The notes under the pieces are model-generated. The model was not told the DNA's origin. It saw nothing but the letters and a program-made list of their open reading frames with translations, and searched no databases. A stretch of 64,000 bases of DNA from GAS368 sp965227745 (lineage in GTDB: Bacteria > Verrucomicrobiota > Verrucomicrobiia > Opitutales > Opitutaceae): contig OZ245769.1 in assembly GCA_965227745.1 (NCBI GenBank), forward strand, positions 2,666,001-2,730,000, read 5' to 3'. Positions 51,547 through 58,914 of the stretch are shown here, piece by piece. How positions within the stretch are numbered: position 1 is the stretch's first letter; every line of letters begins with the position of its first letter. A program made the translations under genes and the position numbers.

Positions 51547-52902
51547 ATGAGCGCTTTTCCACCTCCCCTCGCGGGCCTCTGCACGTATGCCGCTGCAGCG
51601 CAGCCCGGCCTTGCCGTCGACGCCACCGTTCTTCGCCTGCGCCGTTACGTCTATCTCGAATCGCAACTCGTACGAATCATCGCGGTCCACTTCAATGCCG
51701 TGCCGGAGTGGGAAACCAAGGGCGCGCTCTCGCTCCACCTCTGGCAAGATGCCGAACATAGCACCTGGTTCCGCACGCGCGTGACCGAGATGCGCACCCC
51801 GCCGCACAATCTCGACCGCGTTCCCGACCCCGCGCTCGCTACCTTCATCGCGGAACTGACGCGCGCCCACGACTCCGCCGAGCTCCTTGTCGGACTTTAC
51901 CAGGTCCTCAAGCCCGCTCTCGCCGCCGCTTGGCGCACTCATCTCGCACAATCCAATCCCGTCGCCGACCACCCCACGCGCCGGCTGCTCCGGCTGGCCC
52001 TCTCCGAGTTGGATGAACAACTCGCGTGGGGCGCCGCGGCCCTCGCGACCCTTCCCGCCGCGTCCTCCGCCAGCCTCTCGGCGTGGCGCGCCCATCTCGA
52101 GGCCTACCTAGCGGCGGCAGGTGGAGTAAATGGCGACGCCTCGCCTACCGACGCTCCGCCACTTCCCCCCTCCCGCGCAGCGGAACCGGTCGCGACGCAA
52201 CTCATCCCGCGCCGCGATACCCGTTTCCCGAATGTCTGGAATTCCCGTGGTGTCGTCCCCGCCTCCAGCCGCCCCGTTCACGAACGCATCTGGTGGATGA
52301 TGAATGTCCGCCTGAATGAAATGCACGTCGCCGAGCTTATCGCCACGGTCATTGCCGATTGGCAGGGCCAGCCGTGGGAATTCTACCGCGACCTCGCTCG
52401 CCACCTTTGGGATGAGACGCGCCACTGCATGCTGGGCGAAGTCGCCTTTGCCTCGCAGGGCATCGACTTCACACAAATCCCCACCCACATCGGCTTCGCG
52501 AGCTATCCCAATACCGAGCTTCCCCCTCCCGAGCGTTACGCCTTTCTCTGGGGGATCGAGCAGGGCCTCATGGGCAAGTCCGGCAAGCAGGCCGAAGTCG
52601 CTCTCGCGGAAGCCGGCAGCGATGCACGCGCCACCGTGTTCCAAGACTTCGACTGGGCCGATGAGGTTCTCCACGCCCAGATCGGCCGTCGCTGGCTCGA
52701 GCCGCACTTCAAAACCCGCGAGGCGATGCTGGGGGTCTACGATCGCATCCGCCCCGCTTACGATCAGATGAAAGACATCGACCTCCAAAAACCCGGCCGC
52801 GACTGGTGGCCCGCCTTCTACGCGAAATACCTCGCGCACAAAGACCCGAACCTCGGCCAACCCGTAGCCGACGCCCCGCCCACGGCGGGAAGTGGCTACT
52901 AA
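51547..52902 (+). CDS. Uncharacterised ferritin-like (putative diiron) protein
   Basis: A 451-residue cytoplasmic protein. Two helical regions carry iron-type motifs: 33-83 (YVYLESQLVRIIAVHF, LSLHLWQDAEHSTWFRTRVT, with E38, H64, D68, E70, H71) and 245-300 (LNEMHVAELIATVIADWQ and HLWDETRHCMLGEVAF, with E258, H260, E290, H293, the latter an ExxH). This suggests a four-helix carboxylate-bridged metal site. A linker of low complexity (185-215) joins the halves. I know no named family or function. It lies divergent from AraC and in front of a sugar kinase. Confidence 0.75.
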   Translation: MSAFPPPLAGLCTYAAAAQPGLAVDATVLRLRRYVYLESQLVRIIAVHFNAVPEWETKGALSLHLWQDAEHSTWFRTRVTEMRTPPHNLDRVPDPALATFIAELTRAHDSAELLVGLYQVLKPALAAAWRTHLAQSNPVADHPTRRLLRLALSELDEQLAWGAAALATLPAASSASLSAWRAHLEAYLAAAGGVNGDASPTDAPPLPPSRAAEPVATQLIPRRDTRFPNVWNSRGVVPASSRPVHERIWWMMNVRLNEMHVAELIATVIADWQGQPWEFYRDLARHLWDETRHCMLGEVAFASQGIDFTQIPTHIGFASYPNTELPPPERYAFLWGIEQGLMGKSGKQAEVALAEAGSDARATVFQDFDWADEVLHAQIGRRWLEPHFKTREAMLGVYDRIRPAYDQMKDIDLQKPGRDWWPAFYAKYLAHKDPNLGQPVADAPPTAGSGY

Positions 52903-52972
52903 GAGGGCTCTCGGCATGCCGCCTTACGCTCCTGGTTTTCTCGGTTTCCAAATTTTTGCTATACTCACGAAC

Positions 52973-53023
52973 GCCGCGAAAGAATCGCGAAATCCTTGCG
53001 CTTCTTCACGCCCTTCGCGGTCA
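52973..53023. repeat. TTCGCG-type inverted repeat before the kinase gene
   Basis: GCCGCGAAAGAATCGCGAAA (52973) faces TTCTTCACGCCCTTCGCGG (53002-53020), an approximate inverted copy. It lies 18 bases before the ATG at 53041. Confidence 0.7.
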
Positions 53024-53040
53024 CTAAATTCTCCTCTTCC

Positions 53041-53961
53041 ATGAGTCTCGTCATCCTCGGCGGCACCACCACCGATATCATCTTACCTCAGGTACCACGT
53101 CTGCCCGCGTGGCCGGCGCACACCGAATTTACTGCGGCCAATCTCGTCCTCCTTCGCACCCCGCCCATTGTCACCCTCGGCGGCAACGGTGCCAATGCCG
53201 CGTACATTGCCACCCGTTGCGGCGCGCGCGTGACGCTGCACACGCAGCTCGGCGACGACGCCTTCGGCTCGCTCGCGAGGGATTGGTTGGAGACCGCCGG
53301 CTGCCATGTCTTCGCCGCCAACCCCGCCGCTGGCACTCCGCTCAATGTCACTGCCGCCAACGCCCAACGGCAGCGCGCCACGTTTTTCTATTCCGCGGGA
53401 CAGCTTCCCGCGGTCACTCGCTTCGATTCTCCCGCGCCTTCCCATCTCCTCGTCTGCGGCTGGCCGCACCCGCCGCTAGCCATCATCACGCGTACGCTCC
53501 GCGCCGCGAAAAAGCGTCACATCGTTACCGCTCTCGACGTCGGTCCCATTCTGGGCGCGCCGTGGACCCTCACGGGCCTCCGCTCCGTCCTAGCCTCGCT
53601 GGACCTTCTCTTGGGCAACGAGCACGAGGTCCTGCGTATCACGCGATCGGATACGATTCCAATAGCCTTGGCCAAAATTCGCCGCGTCTTCCCGCGCGAC
53701 ATTGTGATCAAACGCGGCGGCGAAGGCGCGCTCTGGATTCCAGCCGGCTCCGCCACGCCTCAAACCACGCCGGGCGTCCGTGTGAAGACCCACAATACCA
53801 TCGGTGCGGGCGACACCTTTAACGGTTCCCTGCTAGCGGCTCTCGACCGCGGGCTCGATTTTCCTGCGGCGCTCCGGCTGGCTTGCGCCACCGCCGCCAC
53901 CGTGGTCCGCTCCGCCCGGGGCGTGCTCGGCGTCGTCCCGCCTCGCGCTTTCCATCCCTAA
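53041..53961 (+). CDS. PfkB-family carbohydrate kinase
   Basis: A 306-residue ribokinase-type enzyme. The first signature is VTLGGNGANAAYIATRCGAR, and the catalytic/anion-hole motif NTIGAGDTFNGSLLAALDRG holds the base Asp. LLGNEHEVLRIT and IVIKRGGEGALW are also typical. It phosphorylates a sugar or nucleoside. 2-Keto-3-deoxygluconate, the product of the KduI pathway, is one candidate, but the neighbours suggest a separate sugar. ATG at 53041 begins MSLVILGGTTTDII. It leads a run of four co-oriented genes with short gaps. Confidence 0.92.
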   Translation: MSLVILGGTTTDIILPQVPRLPAWPAHTEFTAANLVLLRTPPIVTLGGNGANAAYIATRCGARVTLHTQLGDDAFGSLARDWLETAGCHVFAANPAAGTPLNVTAANAQRQRATFFYSAGQLPAVTRFDSPAPSHLLVCGWPHPPLAIITRTLRAAKKRHIVTALDVGPILGAPWTLTGLRSVLASLDLLLGNEHEVLRITRSDTIPIALAKIRRVFPRDIVIKRGGEGALWIPAGSATPQTTPGVRVKTHNTIGAGDTFNGSLLAALDRGLDFPAALRLACATAATVVRSARGVLGVVPPRAFHP

Positions 53962-53967
53962 CTCCCC

Positions 53968-54816
53968 ATGCCCGTCCCTGCGCCCCGCATCGTCTTCATC
54001 GCCAACCTCTGGACGCTCGACGCGCACCCGTCTCCGCGCCGCGAGTGGTCGCTCGAGCGCAAATTCCGCGCCGTCGCCGAGGCAGGCTTTAACGCCGTCA
54101 CCGCTCGCGCGCAGCCGGAGTTCCCGGCCCTCCTCGCCAAGTACCAACTTCGCTTCAACGGGTTCTTCTCGACCAGTGACGCCAAGGAGTTTCGTCCTCT
54201 CATCCGCGCCCAAGTGGCCGCTGGCGCGGAAAACATCAATGTCCAGTTGGGCGACGACTTCACCACCACGCCGGTCGCCGCGCAACTCACGCTCCAGCTC
54301 CTCCGCGAGTCCGTCCGCCAAAAAATCTACTCGGCCATCGAGGTCCATCGCGACACCGTCACCGAGACCCCGGAGAAGACCTACGCCCTCGCCGCCGCTT
54401 ATCGCCGCGCCACTGGCCATCTTCTCCCACTCACGTGGGATCACTCGCATCTCGCCGTCGTCAAACATCTCAAGCCCCCCGCCTACGCGTCCGTGCTGCT
54501 CGCCCGTCCCGAATTGATTCAGGCCGCGCGGATTTTTCACTGCCGGCCCTTCAACGGTCAGCACGCGCAGGTCCCGGTCTTCGATGCCCAGCGTCGTCTC
54601 ACGCCTGAGTTTCGGGAGTATCTTAAATTCGCCGAGGCCCTATTCCGCTGCTGGCTCGCGGGTCCGCGCCCGGGCAATGAGTTGTGGGTCTGCCCCGAGG
54701 TCGGGCCCGTCGGCATCCATGGCTACAATCTCTCGACGATGCCCTCCAGTTGGGAGCAGGCCGTCGTCTGCCGTCGCGAGCTCGCCAAGCTCTGGCGCCG
54801 ACTCCGCGGCCGCTAG
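53968..54816 (+). CDS. Xylose-isomerase-like TIM barrel protein
   Basis: A 282-residue protein, six bases after the kinase stop. ERKFRAVAEAGFNAVTARAQ at the start and SAIEVHRDTVTETPEKTYAL in the middle fit the AP-endonuclease-2/sugar isomerase-epimerase barrel, with likely metal or catalytic Glu in AIEVHRDT, then WDHSHLAVVKHL and CPEVGPVGIHGYNL. It probably isomerises or epimerises the sugar handled by the neighbouring kinase and transporter. The substrate is unknown. Confidence 0.85.
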   Translation: MPVPAPRIVFIANLWTLDAHPSPRREWSLERKFRAVAEAGFNAVTARAQPEFPALLAKYQLRFNGFFSTSDAKEFRPLIRAQVAAGAENINVQLGDDFTTTPVAAQLTLQLLRESVRQKIYSAIEVHRDTVTETPEKTYALAAAYRRATGHLLPLTWDHSHLAVVKHLKPPAYASVLLARPELIQAARIFHCRPFNGQHAQVPVFDAQRRLTPEFREYLKFAEALFRCWLAGPRPGNELWVCPEVGPVGIHGYNLSTMPSSWEQAVVCRRELAKLWRRLRGR

Positions 54817-54938
54817 TCATCCGAAAATCTTACCGGTCCAAGAAAAGCACCTCCGCTTTGGGCCGGAATAGTCGGTCCGTTACGTCTCACTGAGCGTCAC
54901 CCCCTTACCGACGCCAAGCTGGAGTGTCGGGCTCCCTC

Positions 54939-56198
54939 ATGACTATCCCTGCCCCTGCTGTCCCCGACGCCCCGCCCTCGCTCTCGCGTTACGCTTGGAT
55001 CGTAGTCGCCCTCCTCATCCCAGTCGCGCTGCTCAACTACCTGGATCGGCAGATGCTCGCGGCAATGAAGTTCTCCGTGATGGCCGATATCCCGACCATC
55101 GGCTCGGAGTCCAACTGGGGTTTTCTCCCCGCCGTCTTCAAATGGGTCTACGCTTTTCTCAGCCCCGTGGGCGGGTATCTCGCCGATCGCTTTGGCCGGC
55201 GTTATGTAATCGGCGCGAGTCTATTCATTTGGTCCGCCATCACGTGGGCCACCGGCCACGTCCATACCTACGATCAACTCCTCATCACGCGCGCGCTCAT
55301 GGGCATCAGCGAGGCCTGCTATATCCCAGCCGCCCTCGCGCTCATCGCCGATTTTCATCCCGGCGCCACGCGCTCCCGCGCCGTCGGCTTCCACCAGATG
55401 GCGATCTACATCGGCGTCATGATCGGCGGCTTCAGCGGCTACGTCGCGGATAATCCCAACCTCGGCTGGCGCTGGGCCTTCGACGCCGCTGGGGTCATCG
55501 GCGTGGTCTATGCCGTCCCGCTATTCTTCCTCCTTCGCAATCCTCCAGTCGTTGCGAATGCCGCACCCAAGACTTCGGTCGCTCGTGCCACCGGCGAACT
55601 CTTCCGCAACAAATACTTCATTCTCCTCATCCTCTATTTCACGCTGCCCGCCCTCGCCGGCTGGATCGTGAAAGACTGGATGCCGGCCATCTTGAAAGGG
55701 CAATTCGGCATCGGCCAGGGCAAAGCCGGCGTCTCCGCTACGCTCTACGTCAATATCGCTTCGCTCTTCGGCGCGGTTATCGGCGGCTACTTAGCCGACC
55801 GCTGGATCCGACGCAATATTCGCGGGCGCATCTACGTCAGCGCGATCGGCATGTGCATGCTGATCCCTGCGCTCTTCGGCGTGGGCAATGCCACCAGCCT
55901 CACCATCGCCATCGCCTTCCTCATGCTCTTCGGCCTCGGCTGGGGCTTCTTTGACTGTAACAACATGCCGATCCTGTGCCAGATCGTGCGCCCGGAACTA
56001 CGCGCCACCGGCTACGGCTTTCTCAATATGATCAGCATCACCTGCGGTGGCTTCGCCGACTGGGGCTTTGGTGCGATGCGCGACCGCCACGTGCCGCTGA
56101 ATCTGATCTTCGGCGTCTTCGCCAGCGCCTGCGTGCTTTCCGTTGTCATTGTTTTATTGATACGCCCACGCGACACCAGCCTGCCCGGCCCATCCTAG
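54939..56198 (+). CDS. MFS transporter, hexuronate/sialate-like (ACS type)
   Basis: A 419-residue, 12-helix transporter. Motifs NYLDRQMLAAMKFSVMADIP near TM1 and LSPVGGYLADRFGRRYVIGA at the TM2-TM3 loop place it near the anion:cation symporters that carry hexuronates, glucarate or sialate. ATG at 54939 is chosen over GTG 54924. It probably imports the sugar acted on by the barrel and kinase proteins just upstream; with pectin genes to the left and a sialidase to the right, either uronate or sialic acid is possible. Confidence 0.88.
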   Translation: MTIPAPAVPDAPPSLSRYAWIVVALLIPVALLNYLDRQMLAAMKFSVMADIPTIGSESNWGFLPAVFKWVYAFLSPVGGYLADRFGRRYVIGASLFIWSAITWATGHVHTYDQLLITRALMGISEACYIPAALALIADFHPGATRSRAVGFHQMAIYIGVMIGGFSGYVADNPNLGWRWAFDAAGVIGVVYAVPLFFLLRNPPVVANAAPKTSVARATGELFRNKYFILLILYFTLPALAGWIVKDWMPAILKGQFGIGQGKAGVSATLYVNIASLFGAVIGGYLADRWIRRNIRGRIYVSAIGMCMLIPALFGVGNATSLTIAIAFLMLFGLGWGFFDCNNMPILCQIVRPELRATGYGFLNMISITCGGFADWGFGAMRDRHVPLNLIFGVFASACVLSVVIVLLIRPRDTSLPGPS

Positions 56199-56230
56199 TT
56201 TCTCCTGTCCGCGGCGTGGCCACCCCATCC

Positions 56231-57328
56231 ATGCTTGGTCTACCCCAACGTCAGTCGCTCGAAAAACAAACCGCTGCCCTCCTGCGCGAACAAATTTCCG
56301 GAGGTGCGTGGAAGACGTGGCTGCCCGGTGAGCGCGCGCTCGGCGAAATGCTGCAGGTGAGCCGCTACACCTTACGCGCCGCCCTGCGCTCCTTGCAGGG
56401 CGAGGGCCTCATTCGCTCCGAGCAAGGTGCGGGGAACCGCATCCTCAAGCCCGCCGGCCGCACCACCTCTCGTCTGCTCGCCTCGCGCGAGGTCGGTCTC
56501 CTCGTCTCCGGCCCGCTCGACCAACTTTCGCTGACGCACATTCTGTGGATCGACCAGCTTCGCGCCCTATTGGGCGAGCGCGGTTGCCGCCTGCATCTTT
56601 TCCACGGTCGGCAGTACGCGCACCCTTCGCCGGGCCGGACGTTGCAGCGGCTGACGGCTCAGCACCCGCACGGTTGCTGGATTCTGCTGCTCTCCTCGGC
56701 GAGCGTGCAGCGTTGGTTTCACCAGCACGCCATTCCGTGTGTGGTGGCTGGCTCGGTGCACGGCGGGGTCGATTTACCGTACCGCGACATCGATCATCGC
56801 GCGATCTGCCGTCACGCCGCCGGCTTCATGCTGGGTCGCGGCCATCGCAAGATCGCCCTGCTCGTCCAGAAATCGCGCTACGCGGGTGACCTCGAGAGCG
56901 AGCTCGGTTTCGCCGAGGGCGTGCATCAATCGCCTCATACCGACGCCACGTTCGTCATCGGCCACTATGAGTCCGCCACCGCCAATATCATCCACGCCGT
57001 CCAGCGCGTGATGAACGCCAAGCCTGCCCCGACTGCGTTGCTCGTGATGAACCCATTTCACTACCTCACCGTCATGAGCTTCCTCGCCCGCCTCGGCCTC
57101 CGCGTGCCCGAGGATGTCTCGCTTATGTCGCGCGATGGTGAGCCATATTTTTCCTTTCTACTCCCGGCGCCCGCGCACTACGCGGCCAATCCCCGCCTTT
57201 TCGCCAAGACCCTCCTCGCGCCCGTCCTCGAGCTTCTGTCCGGTGACACCGTCACGCAGCCCGCGGTCACGATCATGCCGGCCTTTGTAAAGGGCGACTC
57301 CTTGGCTCCGCGAGCCGCGAATAATTAG
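56231..57328 (+). CDS. GntR-HTH / LacI-type sensor hybrid regulator
   Basis: A 365-residue regulator. The N-terminal 75 residues form a GntR winged helix (LLREQISGGAWKTWLPGERA, LGEMLQVSRYTLRAALRSLQ, GLIRSEQGAGNRI). The remainder (about 90-355) is a LacI-type periplasmic-binding-like sensor: VGLLVSGPLDQLSLTHILWI, FMLGRGHRKIALLV, RVPEDVSLMSRDGEPYF. Such hybrids occur in Verrucomicrobia and some Firmicutes (AraR-like). It probably controls the kinase-barrel-MFS run that it ends. ATG at 56231. Confidence 0.9.
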   Translation: MLGLPQRQSLEKQTAALLREQISGGAWKTWLPGERALGEMLQVSRYTLRAALRSLQGEGLIRSEQGAGNRILKPAGRTTSRLLASREVGLLVSGPLDQLSLTHILWIDQLRALLGERGCRLHLFHGRQYAHPSPGRTLQRLTAQHPHGCWILLLSSASVQRWFHQHAIPCVVAGSVHGGVDLPYRDIDHRAICRHAAGFMLGRGHRKIALLVQKSRYAGDLESELGFAEGVHQSPHTDATFVIGHYESATANIIHAVQRVMNAKPAPTALLVMNPFHYLTVMSFLARLGLRVPEDVSLMSRDGEPYFSFLLPAPAHYAANPRLFAKTLLAPVLELLSGDTVTQPAVTIMPAFVKGDSLAPRAANN

Positions 57329-57360
57329 TCCATCCACTCAGTCGCAACTACACTGCGATT

Positions 57361-57377
57361 GGTTCGGAAGCCGGACC
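57361..57377. promoter_or_regulatory. Imperfect palindrome upstream of the sialidase gene
   Basis: GGTTCGG-AAG-CCGGACC has seven-base arms with one mismatch, 139 bp before the sialidase ATG. It could be a site for the adjacent GntR/LacI hybrid regulator, but only one copy was found. Confidence 0.25.
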
Positions 57378-57515
57378 AGCACTCAGCGATTCCGATTCGC
57401 ACTCGCGTTCCCTTGTTTGAAACCACACCCCGAGCCGCGCGTCCGCCGGCAACCACCGCTCGTTCACCCCTAACGCCGGCAAGAAGCAACTGAGTCAGTC
57501 CCTCTGCTTGTTCTG

Positions 57516-58700
57516 ATGAAAACCTCCGTCCGCCTCCTGCGGGCCGTGCTGCGTCCCTTCGCAGTCATCGCCCTCCTCGGCCTCGCGACGCTCTCCGCGG
57601 CGCCCGTTTATAATCGCCAGACTCTTTTCACCGGCAATACCGGCGGCTACCACTCGTACCGCATTCCCTCCATCGCGCGCACCAACAACGGCACCCTCAT
57701 CGCCGTCTGCGAGGGCCGCAAGGATAGCGCCAGCGACTGGGGCAATATCAACCTCGTCTGCAAACGCTCCACCAACAACGGCTCGAGCTGGGGCGGCCTC
57801 CAGGAAATCCTCGGCGTGACGCTCGACGCCTGGACCAATCCCACGATGGTCTACGATCCGCCGTCGGCCGCGCTGCCCACCGCCAATGCCCGCACCAATG
57901 GCCGCGTGTGGCTCTTCTTCAATTGGCACAGTGGCACTGCTACCAGCATGGCCGACATCGGTCCGGGCGACCGCCGCACCTACGTCACTTACAGCGACGA
58001 CAACGGCGCGACGTGGGCCACGCGCGTCAATATGACCGGTACACTCACTCCGCCCACCATGTCGTGGGATGCTGTCGGGCCCGGCATCGGCATCCGCATG
58101 ACGCAGGCGCACGTCGGTCGCCTCGTCGTGCCCTCTACCGGCCGCAATTTCTGGAGCGATGATCACGGCACCACTTGGCAATACGCCTCCATTCCCGGCG
58201 GCACGGGTGAGAGCACCATCGTCGAATGTCTCGGCGGCGATCTCCTCCGCAACGACCGGCCCACCGCGACGACCTGGGCCAATGGCTCAAAGCGCCGCTA
58301 CCTCTCGCGCGGCACCATCGAAGGCGGCTTCCCCGCGTTCACGCCCGAGAATGAGTTGCTCGACCCGAAGTGCGAGGCCTCCACCATCCGCTACAACTTC
58401 GATTCGCCCGACCGTATCATCTTTCTCAATTCCTCCAGCACCATCGATAGCCCGATGCAGGAAGGCCGCTCCAAGATGTACGTCCGCGTCAGTTACGACG
58501 ACGGCGCCACGTGGCCGGATAGCAAGTGGCTCTACGACGGACTCACCACGAGCCAGGCCATCGCCCAAGGCAAAGGCGGCTACAGCTCGATGATCAAGAC
58601 GGCCGACTTCGCCGTTGGCGCTCTCGTGGAGGCCAATCCCGGCACTTACCGCTCGATCGACTTCCACAAGTTCAACCTGGAGTGGATCGCCGCTCCTTGA
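57516..58700 (+). CDS. Exo-alpha-sialidase (GH33-type)
   Basis: A 394-residue exported protein (signal peptide 1-29). The Arg of the triad is in YHSYRIPSIARTNNGTLIAV, and EGRKDSASDWGNINLVCKRS holds the acid/base Asp region. Asp-box repeats: STNNGSSWGG, SDDNGATWA, SDDHGTTWQ and SYDDGATWPD. The Tyr/Glu pair is likely in ESTIVECLGGDLL and later MYVRVSYDD. It releases terminal sialic acid, or a related sugar, from glycans. No nan catabolic genes lie in the window. It precedes a TonB receptor that may import the products. A strong terminator follows at 58733. Confidence 0.93.
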   Translation: MKTSVRLLRAVLRPFAVIALLGLATLSAAPVYNRQTLFTGNTGGYHSYRIPSIARTNNGTLIAVCEGRKDSASDWGNINLVCKRSTNNGSSWGGLQEILGVTLDAWTNPTMVYDPPSAALPTANARTNGRVWLFFNWHSGTATSMADIGPGDRRTYVTYSDDNGATWATRVNMTGTLTPPTMSWDAVGPGIGIRMTQAHVGRLVVPSTGRNFWSDDHGTTWQYASIPGGTGESTIVECLGGDLLRNDRPTATTWANGSKRRYLSRGTIEGGFPAFTPENELLDPKCEASTIRYNFDSPDRIIFLNSSSTIDSPMQEGRSKMYVRVSYDDGATWPDSKWLYDGLTTSQAIAQGKGGYSSMIKTADFAVGALVEANPGTYRSIDFHKFNLEWIAAP

Positions 58701-58732
58701 TTCTCCGGTCGGAACCGGTCGACGGGTCAACC

Positions 58733-58764
58733 CGCCAGGGACTTCGGTCCCTGGCGTTTTTATT
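58733..58764 (+). terminator. Terminator of the sialidase gene
   Basis: A perfect 10-bp stem (58733-58742 CGCCAGGGAC with 58747-58756) with a TTCG tetraloop, then TTTTTATTT. It separates the sialidase from the receptor gene. Confidence 0.95.
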
Positions 58765-58914
58765 TATCAGGCGAGTCAAAGGTCCGGTCGCCATACCACT
58801 GCTTTCTGTTTTCGCGGTCTCGGCGAGCCGCGCGTAATCGCCGCTCTCACCCTTCGCTCCCGCGCTACGCGGCGCGATTTCCCTGCTCTCGTCACCCCTC
58901 TCGCATCCCCTGCT

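Noticed and set aside
53041..53961. Naming the PfkB kinase as KDG kinase (kdgK)
   Set aside because: The family fits, but it is 6 kb from kduI, in another gene run with its own regulator; the substrate cannot be fixed from sequence.
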